The notes below the pieces were generated by a model. That model had not been told where the DNA came from. It made no database searches and saw only the letters and a program-made list of their open reading frames with translations. Shown piece by piece: positions 34,601-46,665 of a stretch of 64,000 nt of DNA. The stretch's first letter is position 1. Each line of letters begins with the position of its first letter. A program made the position numbers and the translations under genes. This DNA is from Pararge aegeria. Taxonomy: Eukaryota; Arthropoda; Insecta; Lepidoptera; Nymphalidae. The stretch lies in the NCBI RefSeq assembly GCF_905163445.1, contig NC_053200.1:8990001-9054000 (forward strand), given 5' to 3'.

Positions 34601-37600
34601 TTACGGTTTTTTATAAACCCGTGAGAACTGTCCGTCTCTGATACTGATACTCTCCGCCCTTTCAAGTAACTCTGTTGCAAAAAACAAGTTGTTTGCTTAC
34701 TAAGTTAGGGTCTGAAGGAAGGACAAACAAACACACACTTTCACATTTATAATATTAGTAAGGATAATAAGGATAATAGAATATTATGTCCAAACCTCAT
34801 TTTGGAAAACTTATTATCTTAAACAATTTGTATGCAATGCGCGAGCGCGTAAGTTGGCAGCGCAAAAAAGAAACACAATTCATGCGTGGATGCACATAAA
34901 TTTCCACATAAAGAACAACAATTGCAATTACTTTGTTCATTTCAAACGTTTCAGTTACAGTCCAAATGCTTATCGCGTACATAACAAGGATTGTTGGTTA
35001 AATAGATTTAAATAGCATTCATAACAAAAATTTAAGCAAAAGAAAACTTAACCCTTCATGACTTTTTTCCTTCCCTTATTGGGTTTTGATTCCTTCATGG
35101 CTCGTTGACAATACAACGTTGGGTGAAACAAGCCTTGGCAGAATACGACTCATCAAGAAGAGAAAACGAGATCAGAATCTGCTAAGTGAAATGAAGTCAA
35201 CAAATAGTTGTCATATTTTGTCTTTCTCAGATTATCTGGTGGAATCAAAGACTTAATTCAATGCGCACTGTGCCTTGAAATTCTCTCAAATCCGAAGATG
35301 TTGCCGTGCCAGCATACTTTCTGCGGTGCCTGTCTTAAAATCTATGTTGCAGGTTAGTAATCGAATAGGTACTTGACTAGACCGCCTAGTGAGTAAACCG
35401 CCTAGTTACTAGACCGCGTAGTCACTACATCGCCTTGTCACTAGACCGCCTAGTCAATTGACCGTCTATTTTCTAAAGCGATGGTGTCAGGCTGTCAAAA
35501 CTTACTTCCTTCGTCATATAGCATCGTATAAAGCATTATCCAATTTTAATTTTAGAAGCAAAGTTTGCATTGTAAAGTAATACGTTTACTTGGCTTGGCT
35601 AGTCTTTTTAAAGTGTTCATATTAAGTAGATGCACATATCGTGGTATCATGTTTTGACTGCACGACATTTTTATTCTGTTATCAGAAATATCTCAGTATC
35701 TTTCCGTAATTCGTCTTCTAATTTAAGATTAAATTATAAATGTTATTATAGGAAGAAGCTTCTAATGTGAGCATTTTGGCTTCAGCGATAAAGTGATTAT
35801 ATCAACATCATATCATTATCGAAACATTATCTGCAGAGCACAGATCTTCCGCAATGTGAAGGGGTTAGACTTGACACGCCTTTGAGAACATTATGGAGAA
35901 CTCTCAGGCATGCAGGTTTCCTCAAGATGTTTTCCTACACCGTTGAAGCCAATAGTGAAGTGATATTTAATTGCTTAAATTGTTAACTTACATAAATTAA
36001 TGGTGCGTGTCGGGGTTCAAACTCGGCATCCCCCTCGAAAGTGAAGTCCAAATGGTATCAACGTATCACCCATCTCCTAACTACTAAGTAAGTACTTAAT
36101 TTATAAGTGGCGATAGCCTAGTGGCGTTCTTTCCGGGGGACCGAGTTCGATCCCCAAACGCACCTCTAACTTTTGCGGAGTTATGGGCGTTTTTAATTTA
36201 GTACCTGTATGTAGCTGCATGCCAGAGAGTCCACCGTAGTGTTCTCAAAGACGTAGGAAGTCTACCAATTAGCAATTGGCCAGCATGGTTGACAACGGCC
36301 TAATCCCTACTTATTGTGAATGGAGACCCATGCTTAGTGGCCGGACGAGATGGATTGTAATAACGAATATCTGCTATCCGAATATCTGTTATCAAAAATT
36401 ATTCTAAAATTTCAGATCTTTTAATAATCAACTGCCCCATCTGCCGTACGCGAATTCAAGTGCAAAATGTGAACTTTGTGGATGGACTTCCATCGAATCT
36501 GTATATAGACACATTGCTGGCCATGGTTGGTGGTACTGAGGATCAGAAGCAGCTCGAAACTCCCGCAGCGCTGATGAATAATACCTTACAGAGTGTAGAG
36601 TTATTTGCTTCTGGAGTCAGATGTTCGCACTGCCGAACGATATGCGATAATATGGAAATTTCAAACTGCGAACATTGCAAATCGGTACGTACTATAAAAA
36701 AAAAACCAGATCTACATGGACTAACGATTACAAATTATTAAAGTGCTGAAGGTTAAAATGCAATTGCCATATCTAGCTTTCAATTTTGATTCATTCGCCA
36801 AGATTTACACCGCTGTTCCTCATCTGGCTATAAAATTTTCCTCGGTAACATATGACAAAATACAGTAAAGCAAATTAATTATTATTTTTATGTTACAACA
36901 GTCGCGATAAAGAATAAAATAAAGTCATAAGCGATAAAGAATAAAATAAAGTCGCGAACCATAAGGTACCTATTTGGAAGATGTCTTCTGATCTTCGCAT
37001 CTTTGATCTTCGATCTTCGAACCGATGTCTAAATATAATTAAAGCATAGCAGCATTCGAAAAAAAAAATTACGAGAATTTACGTAAATGAAATTAATAGT
37101 TCATAAAAAATAAAAAAACCCGCTTGGTAAAAACAACTTAACTAATTTACACTTGTTAGTTTAGTTTATTTACAAAAGAATTTAAAATGAACATCATTCC
37201 CGCCTTGTTGACTAAAGATGAACATCATATAAATTAACAAAAATCTTATATTTCAAATAGAAAATTGGAATAATCATATCAAATTAGTGTATTATCATCG
37301 GTCCTCGATATATCTACAAAGTTTGAACGAAATCAGACCGTTTAAAGAGGGTGTAAATCAAGTACAAAGGAGTCGGTTACAAACATACCTACAGGTGAAG
37401 CTAATATAAAGCGTGTAATAACAATTATTCGAAACAATTACTATTGTGTATGAAAAATAAAAAAAATATTTTTATATCACACATCATAATTCATAATGAT
37501 ATATTATAATTATATACAGTGTAAGAAGAAAATTAATAGAGTAAACAATTAGAGTCATCATCATTCTATGACAATAGAACGAATTTCGCAACTTACGCTC

Positions 37601-40600
37601 TAATAATGATAGGTTTGTTTGTTTTGTAACTATTTTGTTCTAAATTCCATAAACATGGAAGCATTTAGGTAATTTACGTCATTTTATATAATCTTCTTAC
37701 TTATTACTCTTTGTATCTATCTAAATGGAAGTATTAGATGCACTGGATTAGTTTGTTTGTTCGTTACATCATTAGTATGATTTGTCTTACTAAAGAATAT
37801 ATTTCCTTATTCCTTTTAAATAAAATGGGAATTCAATCAATGTTAAAATTGTTCTAGAACTTCTGCAAAGTTTGCTGGCTACAGCATTTAGAGGATATGC
37901 GAACTCAAATTGGATCTATTTTGAAAGAGCTGGACTCGGCTGCTAGTCGGCTTGATCATAAAGTTGAACATTATGAGGTAAATATATATCTTGCAAATCT
38001 ATAACGCTTAAGTTTTGAGACTGGTACCTCCTGAGAGACCATCACCTCTCAAATAATACCAGTGCTAATTTTTTTTTTCGAAATCTCCAAACTGAACTCT
38101 AACGACCATTTTCTATATTCAATCCATCTGTAAGTAATCTGTTGATAAGTTACAATGCGAAGTTGTTATTTGCAAAAAAAAATATGGCTATTTTAAGACA
38201 ATAACGCCGTTGCTAAGTAAAAATAGTATGGATTACGGATACATTGAATATTGAAAATGGATTTACAGTTTTAGAAATAGATGGATCGGATGACCCTATT
38301 TTTGGATGATTCCGACTTGACTTTTGTCGTACGTACAAATTTTGCAATTTTTAGATATTGTAGAAGTAGGTACGTAGAGACTTAGGTAACTATGCTTACT
38401 TTATTTGGAAGACTGATAAATAAAACAAAATCACATCTTTTTATTCGTTATCAAACCTTTTGATTTATAATGATAACGCACTGAATATCTTAATTACTAT
38501 TTTGTTTTGTTAGATATCGATAACTGTCCGCATTACTTCAAAAACTGCGCTTGAATGACCTTACCCTATATAGGTATTGTTGAGTAATAATGTACTACAT
38601 AAGAAAATTATTTTTCGTTAACGTTCCGTCTGTTAATGCCTTATAACACATAACATATATCATATCGTTTTATAATATTTTTATTTGATCTATTTTATAT
38701 ATATATAACAATATAGCTGATAGTTATCTAAATAAAAACCGGTGGCTGGACACAGCAAGATTGTCAAGAAATCCAAAGAATTACAAAGCATGCTAGCTAG
38801 CATATTTGTTTTAGGTCAGGTATCAAGAAGTGAATTATAATTAAATAGGTACCTATTCAACAGATTGTTTTCTAGAAATCAAAACTGGAGTCAGGCTCTT
38901 GTCTAGATCAAATCAGGTTCCTTATATTATTTATGACAATTTTTCGCGACGCGACAGCTTTTCTGTCGTTAACTTTGTCATCTCCGCATAAAATAACTGA
39001 AAAATAAACGCGTCAACAATTACAGCTGCTGATATTGCAACTGTATCGCTTTGATCTTACCATCGAATACATAACCATATATACAAACCTAAAATATTAT
39101 TACTATGCTTAATGCCCGCTGAGCTTTAAGCATAGTAATAATATTTTAGAAACATAGTTATAAGATACAATTTATACAATCCAGCGAACGAAATTGGTAC
39201 GAACAGAATAGTCTCACAGAACACTACAACAACCCTACAAAAACGCGAAAAAATATATATTTTTTAATTTCAGGACAGATTTGATCGTATAGTTGAACAG
39301 ATAAACACGTCAGCAGAAGAGAAGATCAACGCTATCCTTGAAGCGAAAATGGAGTTGCTAAGAGAAGCATCTGAGCTGCATAAGCTAGGTGATATGACGG
39401 CGTTAGCGTTGAAATCTTCTTTGGCGGAGGCTTGCGAAGTAGCCAAACGAGCTATGACGATCAGGGACAAAATTGATGACGAGCAGGTTTGTCAATTTTA
39501 TAAAATCTGTACCTACCTTATACCTATTAAAGCTGTAGAGTACGTTTTTTGTTTGCTTAAACATCCAAAACTGGTTGCGTTTTCATCTCTATGTTGTCAA
39601 AAACTAGCACAACCCTGTATCCATCTTCTTTTCATGGCTAGGGTTTGGAATTCCCTTCCGGGTTCTGTGTTTCCTGATTCATCAGGAATGCTATAGAAAT
39701 CTGCACCTAATATTAAAAATGAAGATACGTTTCTCGTTTGCTTAAACACGCTAATCGCTTAAACTCCGGTGCAAATTACTAGTCGCGTTTTCAGCCTATG
39801 TTATAAAAACTAGCGCAAAACTATTTTCATCTTCTTTTCCTAGAAGCATGGCTAGGATTTGAAATTCCCTTCCGGTGTTGTTTGCTTTGACAGGGACACC
39901 TTCGTAAAAAGGGTAATTATAAATATCTGCAAAACAACCGCGCTCCATTCAGACCAAAATTACTCTTTCTATCAGTTGAGATTGCGGTCAAGCTTGGACG
40001 ATGTTGTCTGGGGTATAAAATTTGGTATGGGATTCTATCCTTTGTGGTCCTAGAGTGCTGGAATGGCGGCACTGTACCGGAAAACGCAGCGTTTGTAACC
40101 CACACTGCTCGGAATCGAAAAGACTATATTAATCCTAACTATAACATTATTTGTAACTGTAAACTATTTTTCTAGGTGATGACATTCATAAATTTACACA
40201 CAAACACCTTACAACTTTTAACCGAAGTCTCCAAATGGGACGCCGAAAAGTATACTTTCGACAAAGAAAATTTCCGCATAGAATCTGACTCCAGCACACC
40301 CTATGACGCCGAGTCAGATGATCCTTTGCCCGAAGCAGCGAAGCAAAATAATCCTATGGAGAACGAAGCAAGTTTAACTCTGCACTATAGGTAAGAATTA
40401 TTTAGTGGGACTGATCTCAATAGCTCAGGCTATCCTTAAATATTGGGTAGAAGGAGGCATAACTTTACGGAAATCTATGATTTATCGAGCTACAACGAAA
40501 ATTACGTCATCTTTCGTTATATAATTAGGAGTTCGTTGGCTATACCTTGATAGATATTGAAATTGCTTAGTGGACAATTTCAACAATTTTTCCTTAGGCA

Positions 40601-43600
40601 GTGAACATCTACTCCATGAGATTGCTTACAGCAATAATGCCGCCTGTCTCTTATCCTATAAATTTTGCGTGAAATAAAGTGTTTCTTCTTCTTCATCTCC
40701 CGAAGAAAAACGTGCATCATAAAGATTAAACTAGGCAAATTAGACCAATCAAAATTACTTTCGAGCTATTGACATTTGGGCTATTTTTAAAAAGAAATGT
40801 ATCGTAGTTTACAAACTATATTGGCACAGTGATCCTCGCGTTCTCACATATATGTAGGATACCTATATCAATACGTATACTATGTAGTGGCCTAATAAAA
40901 AAAACTTTTTCTTCTTTTTCTATCTTGGTAAAGCACTTTGGGAATATAAACTTTATTACCTATGTGCCTACGGTAAAGCCGATCATGAAATTTAAAGATT
41001 TGGAATTAGATTGTTGATGACTGCTAGACTGATGTCTTTGTTTTAGATCCCGCAACTTTATACCACATTACATATGGCGGAAAACCTCCCGGCCGTCCGG
41101 AGTAGGCATCAGTCCATGGAATAACCACCTCTACATCTGTGGCATGGACAGTCATAGCGTCCTGGTTGTGGAACGCTCGCAAGCCAAGATTGTCACGAGA
41201 CTATCCTGCGACGAGATGCTGTGTCCAGTCCAAATCGCCTTTATGAAGAGTTTAGGGGAGATTTATGTGACAGGTGAGTAATTATTAGTTTTATTTTGAA
41301 CCACTTCTATGATAATGTTTTGACGACCTTCCTGGCACACGTCGGAGTCTGGGAGCACATAGTGGGAGGTCCCAGGTTCAATCCGCGGCACGGGCAATTC
41401 GAGATTTTATAATTTCTTAATTTTCCCTGGTCTGGTCTAGTAGGAGGGTTTGGCCGTTGCTGGTAACGCAGAAAATGTATAAACCCTATTAAAAAAATGT
41501 ATGGCGGCCAAGAAACAGGCAGCCAGACAGATAAAAATTTAAAAAAAAATTCAATATCGACTAAATAGAGACCCTATAGAAAAATCACAAAACAGCTGCG
41601 GACGATCTGGCCTAAAAAAATCTCACTTGTTCCATCTCTAGACCAGAAGCTGGGTATGCCTATGGTAGTGTGAATGACAAAACAGCAGCGGAAGATCTGA
41701 CCAGAAAAATCGGACTATCGAAATCGAAAAATCGAAGGAAAGGCCAGAAGCTAGGTACGCCCATATTAAAGTAACTAAGTACTGAATCTAATTGAAGCTT
41801 TTTTGTTACTAAAATGCGCATTATCATTAATAAAAAATGCGCATTTGTCCTACCCATCTTAAACTTACCTACACGAGAGAAGAGCGCTCGTAATAAGTAG
41901 GTATGTTTCTGAGGTCTGTGCTTTGACAGCAAATTTATCTTCACTCAAGGTGCTGGTGAGCATTCCACCTCATAGCAAATCGATAAGACGTAATAGAAGA
42001 TAGTAGGTAGTACTAGTAGATATGCTTTTTAAATAGCATTTATATTCCAAGCTTTAGCTAAATTAGTTGCAAACACATTAATAAGTTATACTAAGTCGTT
42101 TAAAAGCCTTCAATGATTGGCAAGTATGTGCATGAAGTGTTTGAGGCAATTCAATATCCGGCAGGTACCGCTTTGCGCGTGCTTCGAATGTTTAACGGAA
42201 TTGCAGTTTCAGTGATTCGCTTCGGCTATTTGAATGCTTGACGTCACTTAAACCTGAATGTTAGAGAAAGCTGTATGTTAAGCTTTACATGACTAATCCT
42301 AAGGTTAGCTGAATACGTTTGCGACTTGACTACCCCTTTTTTATTTCACTACAAGTCTTTGACTGCCATTTCATTATTTATTTGTCCTTGGAGGTGCGTG
42401 TACGCTTATTATACTTTAGGACTCACTACTGCGCCACAGCCATCGAAAAGCCTTATATAAAATGTTGTAATCGATAACATGTAAAAACAGGATGTCATCA
42501 ACTCAACAAGATTTTTTAGCGATAATGTAAGTTTGTAGATAATAGTGTCAATTCTGTTGTACACAAATTTCTAAACTCAACTATATTGACATGCCTCCAG
42601 GGGTACAGACCCAGACTATTTATAGATCTGTCAATTTAGTTTAGTTTAGAGAGTGTAAGAATCAAATACCATTTACCATCATTACCTACCTACTATCCTA
42701 CGCAATATCTTCGTCAGCCCTAAACCAATTTCGATAAATATTTCCTATTGGTGCAGTTCCTACCATTTCCTACCATTGTTGTTTTAACCATTCGTTTTGT
42801 ATTCAGTAATAATGCACAAATGTAAGTAAATAGATACCCGAGGTTAGTAAATACTATAAATAATATTAAATAAATTGGTAAATATTTTTATTCCAGATAA
42901 ATGGAAGCACTGTATTCACGTGTTCTCAAGAGAGGGCGAGTACCTTCGCTCAATAGGGCAGAAGGGCAGCCGGGTCGGAATGTTTCGATCTCCCGAGGGC
43001 ATAGCGACTGACAACGCGCAACATCATATTTACGTCGTTGATACTGGGAATGATAGGGTTCAGGTAAGAGTACCTACCAACTACCAAATTAGCTACTTTC
43101 TGCGGCGTTGAAAGTAGATAGATATGGGTAGCATCTTCACTAAACAAACGCTAACGAATAGTTTAATTTCAACAAAATTCGATGCTGTATATGTGGAACA
43201 AGGACAGCTACTTAATATCGGAGTCCGTGTTAGAGTGGCTTATCTTTTAAAGAGCTGTCGCGAGGCCGTGGGCATGGAGCTTTGGCCCACGTTTAGCGTT
43301 TTACTTGGCGTAGGCCAATTCAACTGGACAATAGTAAAACCTTAAAAGATTGAACGTGACTCAAACGGCAATGTTTAAAGTGTTTAAAGGGATTTGTTTT
43401 GTGAAAAATACTTAATTCTAAACAACATAACGAAGAAGAACATGAGGAAGGCTTATCACTGCAAGAGATATATTTCCGCCATCCTCCTAACAACCTATAT
43501 TTTTTCCAGGTAATACAGTCTGATGGGAAATTCGTCGACCAATACGGTGTGGCGACCAAACAGCAAGCAATGCACACCGCTAGCGTTTGGGAGACCAAAG

Positions 43601-43986
43601 AAATACTATGCACTGAATTCAATGGACCCACTGCTGTCGCAGTTACAAACGATAGAGTAATCATCCTCGACAGCGGCAACAGGCGGGTCAAAGTTTACAA
43701 TAAACAGGATAAGAGTAAAATCATCGAGTTTGGGTCGTTGGGCCAAAGGAAGGGGCAATTCAGACAACCGGAATGCTTGGCAGTCGATCCCATGGGATAC
43801 ATCTTAGTGGGGGATTCAGGAAATTGTCGAGTACAAGTTTTTAAACATAACGGTCAGTTGGTGAGGGTGTTTGGAAGACTGGGCAGTGAACCAGGGAAAT
43901 TTGGTTGGATTTCTGGTATATATGTGACTAAAGAATTAGATATCATTGTTAGCGATACGAAGAATCACAGCGTTAATTTCTTTTAG
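31639..43986 (+). CDS. TRIM-NHL protein (RING, B-box-like, coiled coil, NHL), nhl-1/thin (TRIM32)-like E3 ubiquitin ligase
   Basis: Nine exons: 31639-31883, 35231-35352, 36416-36684, 37858-37977, 39274-39486, 40176-40390, 41047-41273, 42897-43063, 43510-43986. All junctions are GT/AG and phases agree, giving 684 aa. A C3HC4 RING spans residues 93-132 (Cys93, 96, 108, His110, Cys113, 116, 129, 132) and would bind an E2 enzyme. A cysteine-rich B-box-like finger (Cys192, 195, 207, 210, 215, 218, His222) is followed by a coiled coil to about 330. Six NHL blades run from about 405 to the end (e.g. IYVVDTGNDRVQV, VIILDSGNRRVKV, YILVGDSGNCRVQVF), the usual substrate- or RNA-binding propeller. RING spacing (PKMLPCQHTFC) and the finger's layout fit insect thin and worm nhl-1. 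A second in-frame ATG at 31693 (MAEKVKKKQS) is an alternative start; upstream noncoding exons are possible. Which paralogue it is remains open. Confidence 0.9.
31920..31990 (+). repeat. tRNA-like SINE head in TRIM-NHL intron 1
   Basis: cccgtggcctagcggtgagc is A-box-like; only the head and a short body remain before the RTE fragment. Confidence 0.5.
31995..32475 (-). mobile_element. RTE-like non-LTR retrotransposon 3' fragment
   Basis: On minus the frame reads MLGVSLRDKIRNVIRRRTRV, then VAKLKWQWAGHIVWRRDGRW, GPKVLEWQPRTGKRSVGRPP and finally QQWTSIV, the standard C-terminal tail of RTE-type reverse transcriptases. Upstream (32318-32512) the frame shifts, so it is inactive. It lies in TRIM-NHL intron 1 in antisense orientation. 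Confidence 0.85.
32580..33100 (+). repeat. long family C copy joined to a non-LTR 3' end
   Basis: 32580-32955 is the longest family C copy (cagtggctagttaccaccct, cataactgccataccccct, aggtgagattgcagtcaaga, acttgtagtga). It runs straight into the CR1/Jockey-like 3' UTR (ttctttcttccgaaccggag, aaataaatgaatttagaa) at about 32955-33100. The same join may explain how family C is mobilised. Confidence 0.65.
33375..33620 (-). repeat. family A SINE in TRIM-NHL intron 1, head truncated
   Basis: Reverse complement of family A from its tail (tactacgacaatacacacat) to the head (gtgggaatcgaacccacgac), broken off at a duplicated cagaaagcagaaagcag. Confidence 0.85.
34568..34762 (+). repeat. lepidopteran CTAGCTGTTG...TTTATAATATTAGTA repeat
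   Basis: Starts actagctgttgtccaccttc and ends cacatttataatattagtaa, with the internal ggacaaacaaacacacactt block also found at 56090-56120. No coding capacity. Confidence 0.65.
35376..35471 (+). repeat. 16-bp minisatellite, six units
   Basis: Six consecutive 16-bp units related to actagaccgcctagtc, starting 23 bp after the TRIM-NHL exon 2 donor. Units 1, 3 and 5 are closest to consensus. The unit is itself partly palindromic (actag...ctagt). Confidence 0.9.
35835..36372. repeat. head-to-head family B SINE pair in TRIM-NHL intron 2
   Basis: 35835-36075 is family B on minus (tttgagaacattatggagaa, ggttcaaactcggcatcc) and 36108-36372 is family B on plus (gtggcgatagcctagtggcg, cgagttcgatccccaaacgc, aattggccagcatggttgac). 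Heads face each other about 30 bp apart, ending 44 bp before exon 3. Confidence 0.8.
36899..36958 (+). repeat. short tandem duplication in intron 3
   Basis: The phrase gcgataaagaataaaataaa occurs twice about 30 bp apart. Confidence 0.75.
39089..39149. repeat. perfect 23-bp inverted repeat in TRIM-NHL intron 4
   Basis: 39089-39111 (starts ctaaaatattattactatgc) pairs perfectly with 39127-39149 (ends agtaataatattttag) across a 15-nt loop. In the transcript it would form a long AT-rich stem about 125 nt upstream of the exon 5 acceptor. Confidence 0.9.
39540..40105 (+). mobile_element. non-LTR retrotransposon tail fragments in TRIM-NHL intron 5
   Basis: Two related stretches, about 39540-39700 and 39725-39935, both carry cttttcatggctagggtttg / gcatggctaggatttgaaat and 'attcccttccgg', encoding the RVWNSLP motif near the C-terminus of CR1/Jockey-like RTs. 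At about 40044-40105 a plus-strand RTE-type piece encodes GPRVLEWRHCTGKRSV. Confidence 0.6.
40590..40700 (+). mobile_element. (TTC)n-tailed non-LTR 3' end in intron 6
   Basis: gagattgcttacagcaataa, tgccgcctgtctcttatcc and gtgaaataaagtgtttcttc match the 3' end of the element at 29700-30478. Confidence 0.75.
41330..41765 (+). repeat. family C head and a short tandem repeat in intron 7
   Basis: About 41340-41475 has a tRNA-like head (gggaggtcccaggttcaatc) and family C body. About 41586-41662 and 41678-41763 are two copies of a roughly 80-bp unit containing caaaacagctgcggacgatc / caaaacagcagcggaagatc and ccagaagctgggtatgcc. Confidence 0.55.
42543..42663. mobile_element. small MITE with CTAAACTAAATTGACA-type ends (copy 1)
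   Basis: Left end attctgttgtacacaaattt then ctaaactcaactatattgac; right end ctgtcaatttagtttagttt. It sits in TRIM-NHL intron 7. Related copies are at 46549-46665, 47815-47945 and about 62985-63115. Confidence 0.6.
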
Positions 43987-44048
43987 AGAGTTTAGCAAAC
44001 AGATAAAAGGTAAGTTAAGGTGTTTGGGGGGCCGCTTTTTCAATGTTA

Positions 44049-44054
44049 AATAAA
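44049..44054 (+). terminator. candidate poly(A) signal of the TRIM-NHL gene
   Basis: First AATAAA after the stop codon at 43986, 62 bp downstream. Later AATAAA motifs (for example near 44627) could give longer 3' UTRs. Confidence 0.4.
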
Positions 44055-46548
44055 TCATCTGCGGAAAAAAACTATCGCACCGTCACATTTATCCAACATC
44101 CTCAATTAAGGATTATCTGGCTATTGACAAATCTAACCTAAAACTACTGACTAACATTTCAAAGTATTACGGGAAGATGTCACTAATACAGTGTAATACC
44201 AAATTTCTTAACTAAATAGCCAGGTCTTAACGTTACGTTAATCTCTAAAATGAGAGATTAAAACTTTACAGCACTACTTAATGACTTTCATTTTAGAGAT
44301 GGTTCCACAGACAACAATAAAAATGATAGCTCTAATTTTGTTTCTTTTCAGTTTAGATATTTTTAGTACTAAACTGGCAGGTGAAAAAATAATGCCTACT
44401 AATCTTTTTCACAAGAGACATTGTAAAAATCAGCACACTAAATTTAAAATCCACACAAAAATAGTAATAACCCTTTCAAAAGTAAAAATCATGCAAAACA
44501 GCACCAATTTTAGACCTGTCAATTTAGTATAATATTAGTGTTTTAGCCGAATTACCATTATTGTTAAAGGTACCTATAACATCTTCTCTGATCGATTTTG
44601 TTACATTTAAAATAAAGTGGATTTTGGAATGCTCAAATAAAAATATAAAAATATCAACAGAAACATATTTATTTAAAAGAACAAATTTATTAACATATTA
44701 TTATGTAAAAAATAAAGTAACTAATTATTTACAAAAGTGGTATTATTATCAACCTATCGGTTCAGAGTATATAACACATTCAATTAATATTTAGAAATAA
44801 TAGAACCGTTTTATTGTAGAGATTCCTTATCACATAACGTCTAATATTTATTAGATTCTTTAGTGCTAAATTATTTTTAATCAATAAGGTTTCCATATAC
44901 ATACATAACTTTATCCTTAAACGTAACTCCATTTCCGGAGGGGCCCATTTTGACTGGTCGATGACAAGGTTGATACCAATGCGGGGATCTCCCGCAAACA
45001 GCTAATGACAAATTAAATTCTCTAATTGATATTTCATACTATTGGAATGCTTTTTAGTTTTTACAAAACTGACCTTATGGCATGCTTTATAGAAATCTCC
45101 TCTACCCCGAATGCTATCGACCAATCAAAATACGTCCTCAGACTATCTTTCCCTTAGATATGAGAGGATGCTTAATGAGTAACGAGGGGTGCCTCTGAAA
45201 TCTACCAAAAGGATAGCTTGATTTTCTTCGTGCCCGAAAAAGCACTCTAACGTGCGATGTGTGTAGATTTTTTTGTTTTCATAGTGTATATAGCTTTTGT
45301 ATTGAGTAGACCAATGTACGAACCTTAACTTATGGAAAACGGCACAACAGTAGTATTGATTTATTTCAGAAACTTAACTTCGTGCATAGCTTAGCTTCTC
45401 TAGAGCAACTTCGCACATTTTTGGCAAAGAACAACCTTAACCCTTTTCAAGACTAACAAACTACTCTCATATACGCCGAACATAGGTTATACGACATGTT
45501 ACATACGTTTTTTTAACGTAGATAATGCATGAATCTTATCTCATTGATTTGTCGGTTTAAAAGGGACTCTTTTGTATAAAAATGCGGACCATTGAGGTTC
45601 TTAGGTAGTACTCTAATCCGATAAATTCGATAGTTCGACTGCCCTGCAAAACTTTTGTCGGACTACCGGAGGTCCGCTGTATTATATTTTATTATGCCAG
45701 TTATTTCGGAGCAATGGCCATAAAAGCTCTGAGTAACCTTATTTTTCTGAAATTTATAAATAAATTTACTTAAGGTAATTTATTAGTACTTTGGTTCTAT
45801 TGCCTGCAAAACCTACCTTACCTATTGGTTTTGAAGTCAGGCATATCACTGATTCAGCCCACCATTCTGATCTATCAATTATCTATTTTTCAATGACATA
45901 TTTTAGTTGGTTGCTTTTTGTGGTTGGGCAAGGTTATTTAATTTATATTCATATAATTTCCATAACTTTGCCCAATTTCCTTTGCCCATTTACTTGTCTA
46001 TACCATACCTATGGGCCAAATTTATTACATATAAAACAAAATCACATACTTTCAGATAAATACCGCCACTTGAAATTCATTGAAATTGCAATTAACGCAT
46101 TTCCAACGAGTTCAATAAAGGGAAAGGTGAATATTCGAACTTTTTGTATGAAATGTTTCATCGACGTTCACGAAATTATATTTTTATTTGAACGGATCGT
46201 CAGGTTGGTCCCATTTGAGTGGTGACGATATAGTAACGCTCCTCAACGCAACAGTAAATCAGTGCAAGAATTTAGTTAACCGTAACTCTAGTTTTGAACC
46301 ATTCATAGGTACTAATATGAAAAGCTAAAGAGTTTATATTTTTTTTGTTTCTATGTTTTTACTAAAGCGCTAGTTTCTGGAACTACCATCCAGATTTAAA
46401 CGATCTTTTCTTGCATTTGACATAACGATTTTTGATGAAAATTATAGATTAGGTATATGTCTTGAGCCGAGTAAAAGTCACAAAGAACGCTAAGTTAAAA
46501 CTAAATAGTTCATAGATAACGCAGGGCCGATCTAGCCTACCAACTGTT

Positions 46549-46665
46549 GCTATTTCTGTTGTACACAAATCTAAAAAAAAAAACTAAATTGACAGCTGTT
46601 AAAGTTCCTAGTTTTGTCACAGTGTTATCGACCTGTCAATTAAGTCTTTAAGACGCACTCCTGCA
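46549..46665. mobile_element. small MITE (copy 2)
   Basis: ttctgttgtacacaaatcta, an A-run and actaaattgacagctgt on the left; ctgtcaattaagtctt on the right. Confidence 0.55.

Noticed and set aside
35376..35471. CRISPR-like array
   Set aside because: The 16-bp units are contiguous with no spacers; it is a minisatellite in an animal intron.
44220..44300. Small inverted repeat near aatctctaaaatgagagatt
   Set aside because: Only 7-bp arms in AT-rich DNA; easily expected by chance.
45791..46225. 144-aa plus-strand open frame
   Set aside because: AT-rich composition, no motif I recognise, and no splice or promoter context.
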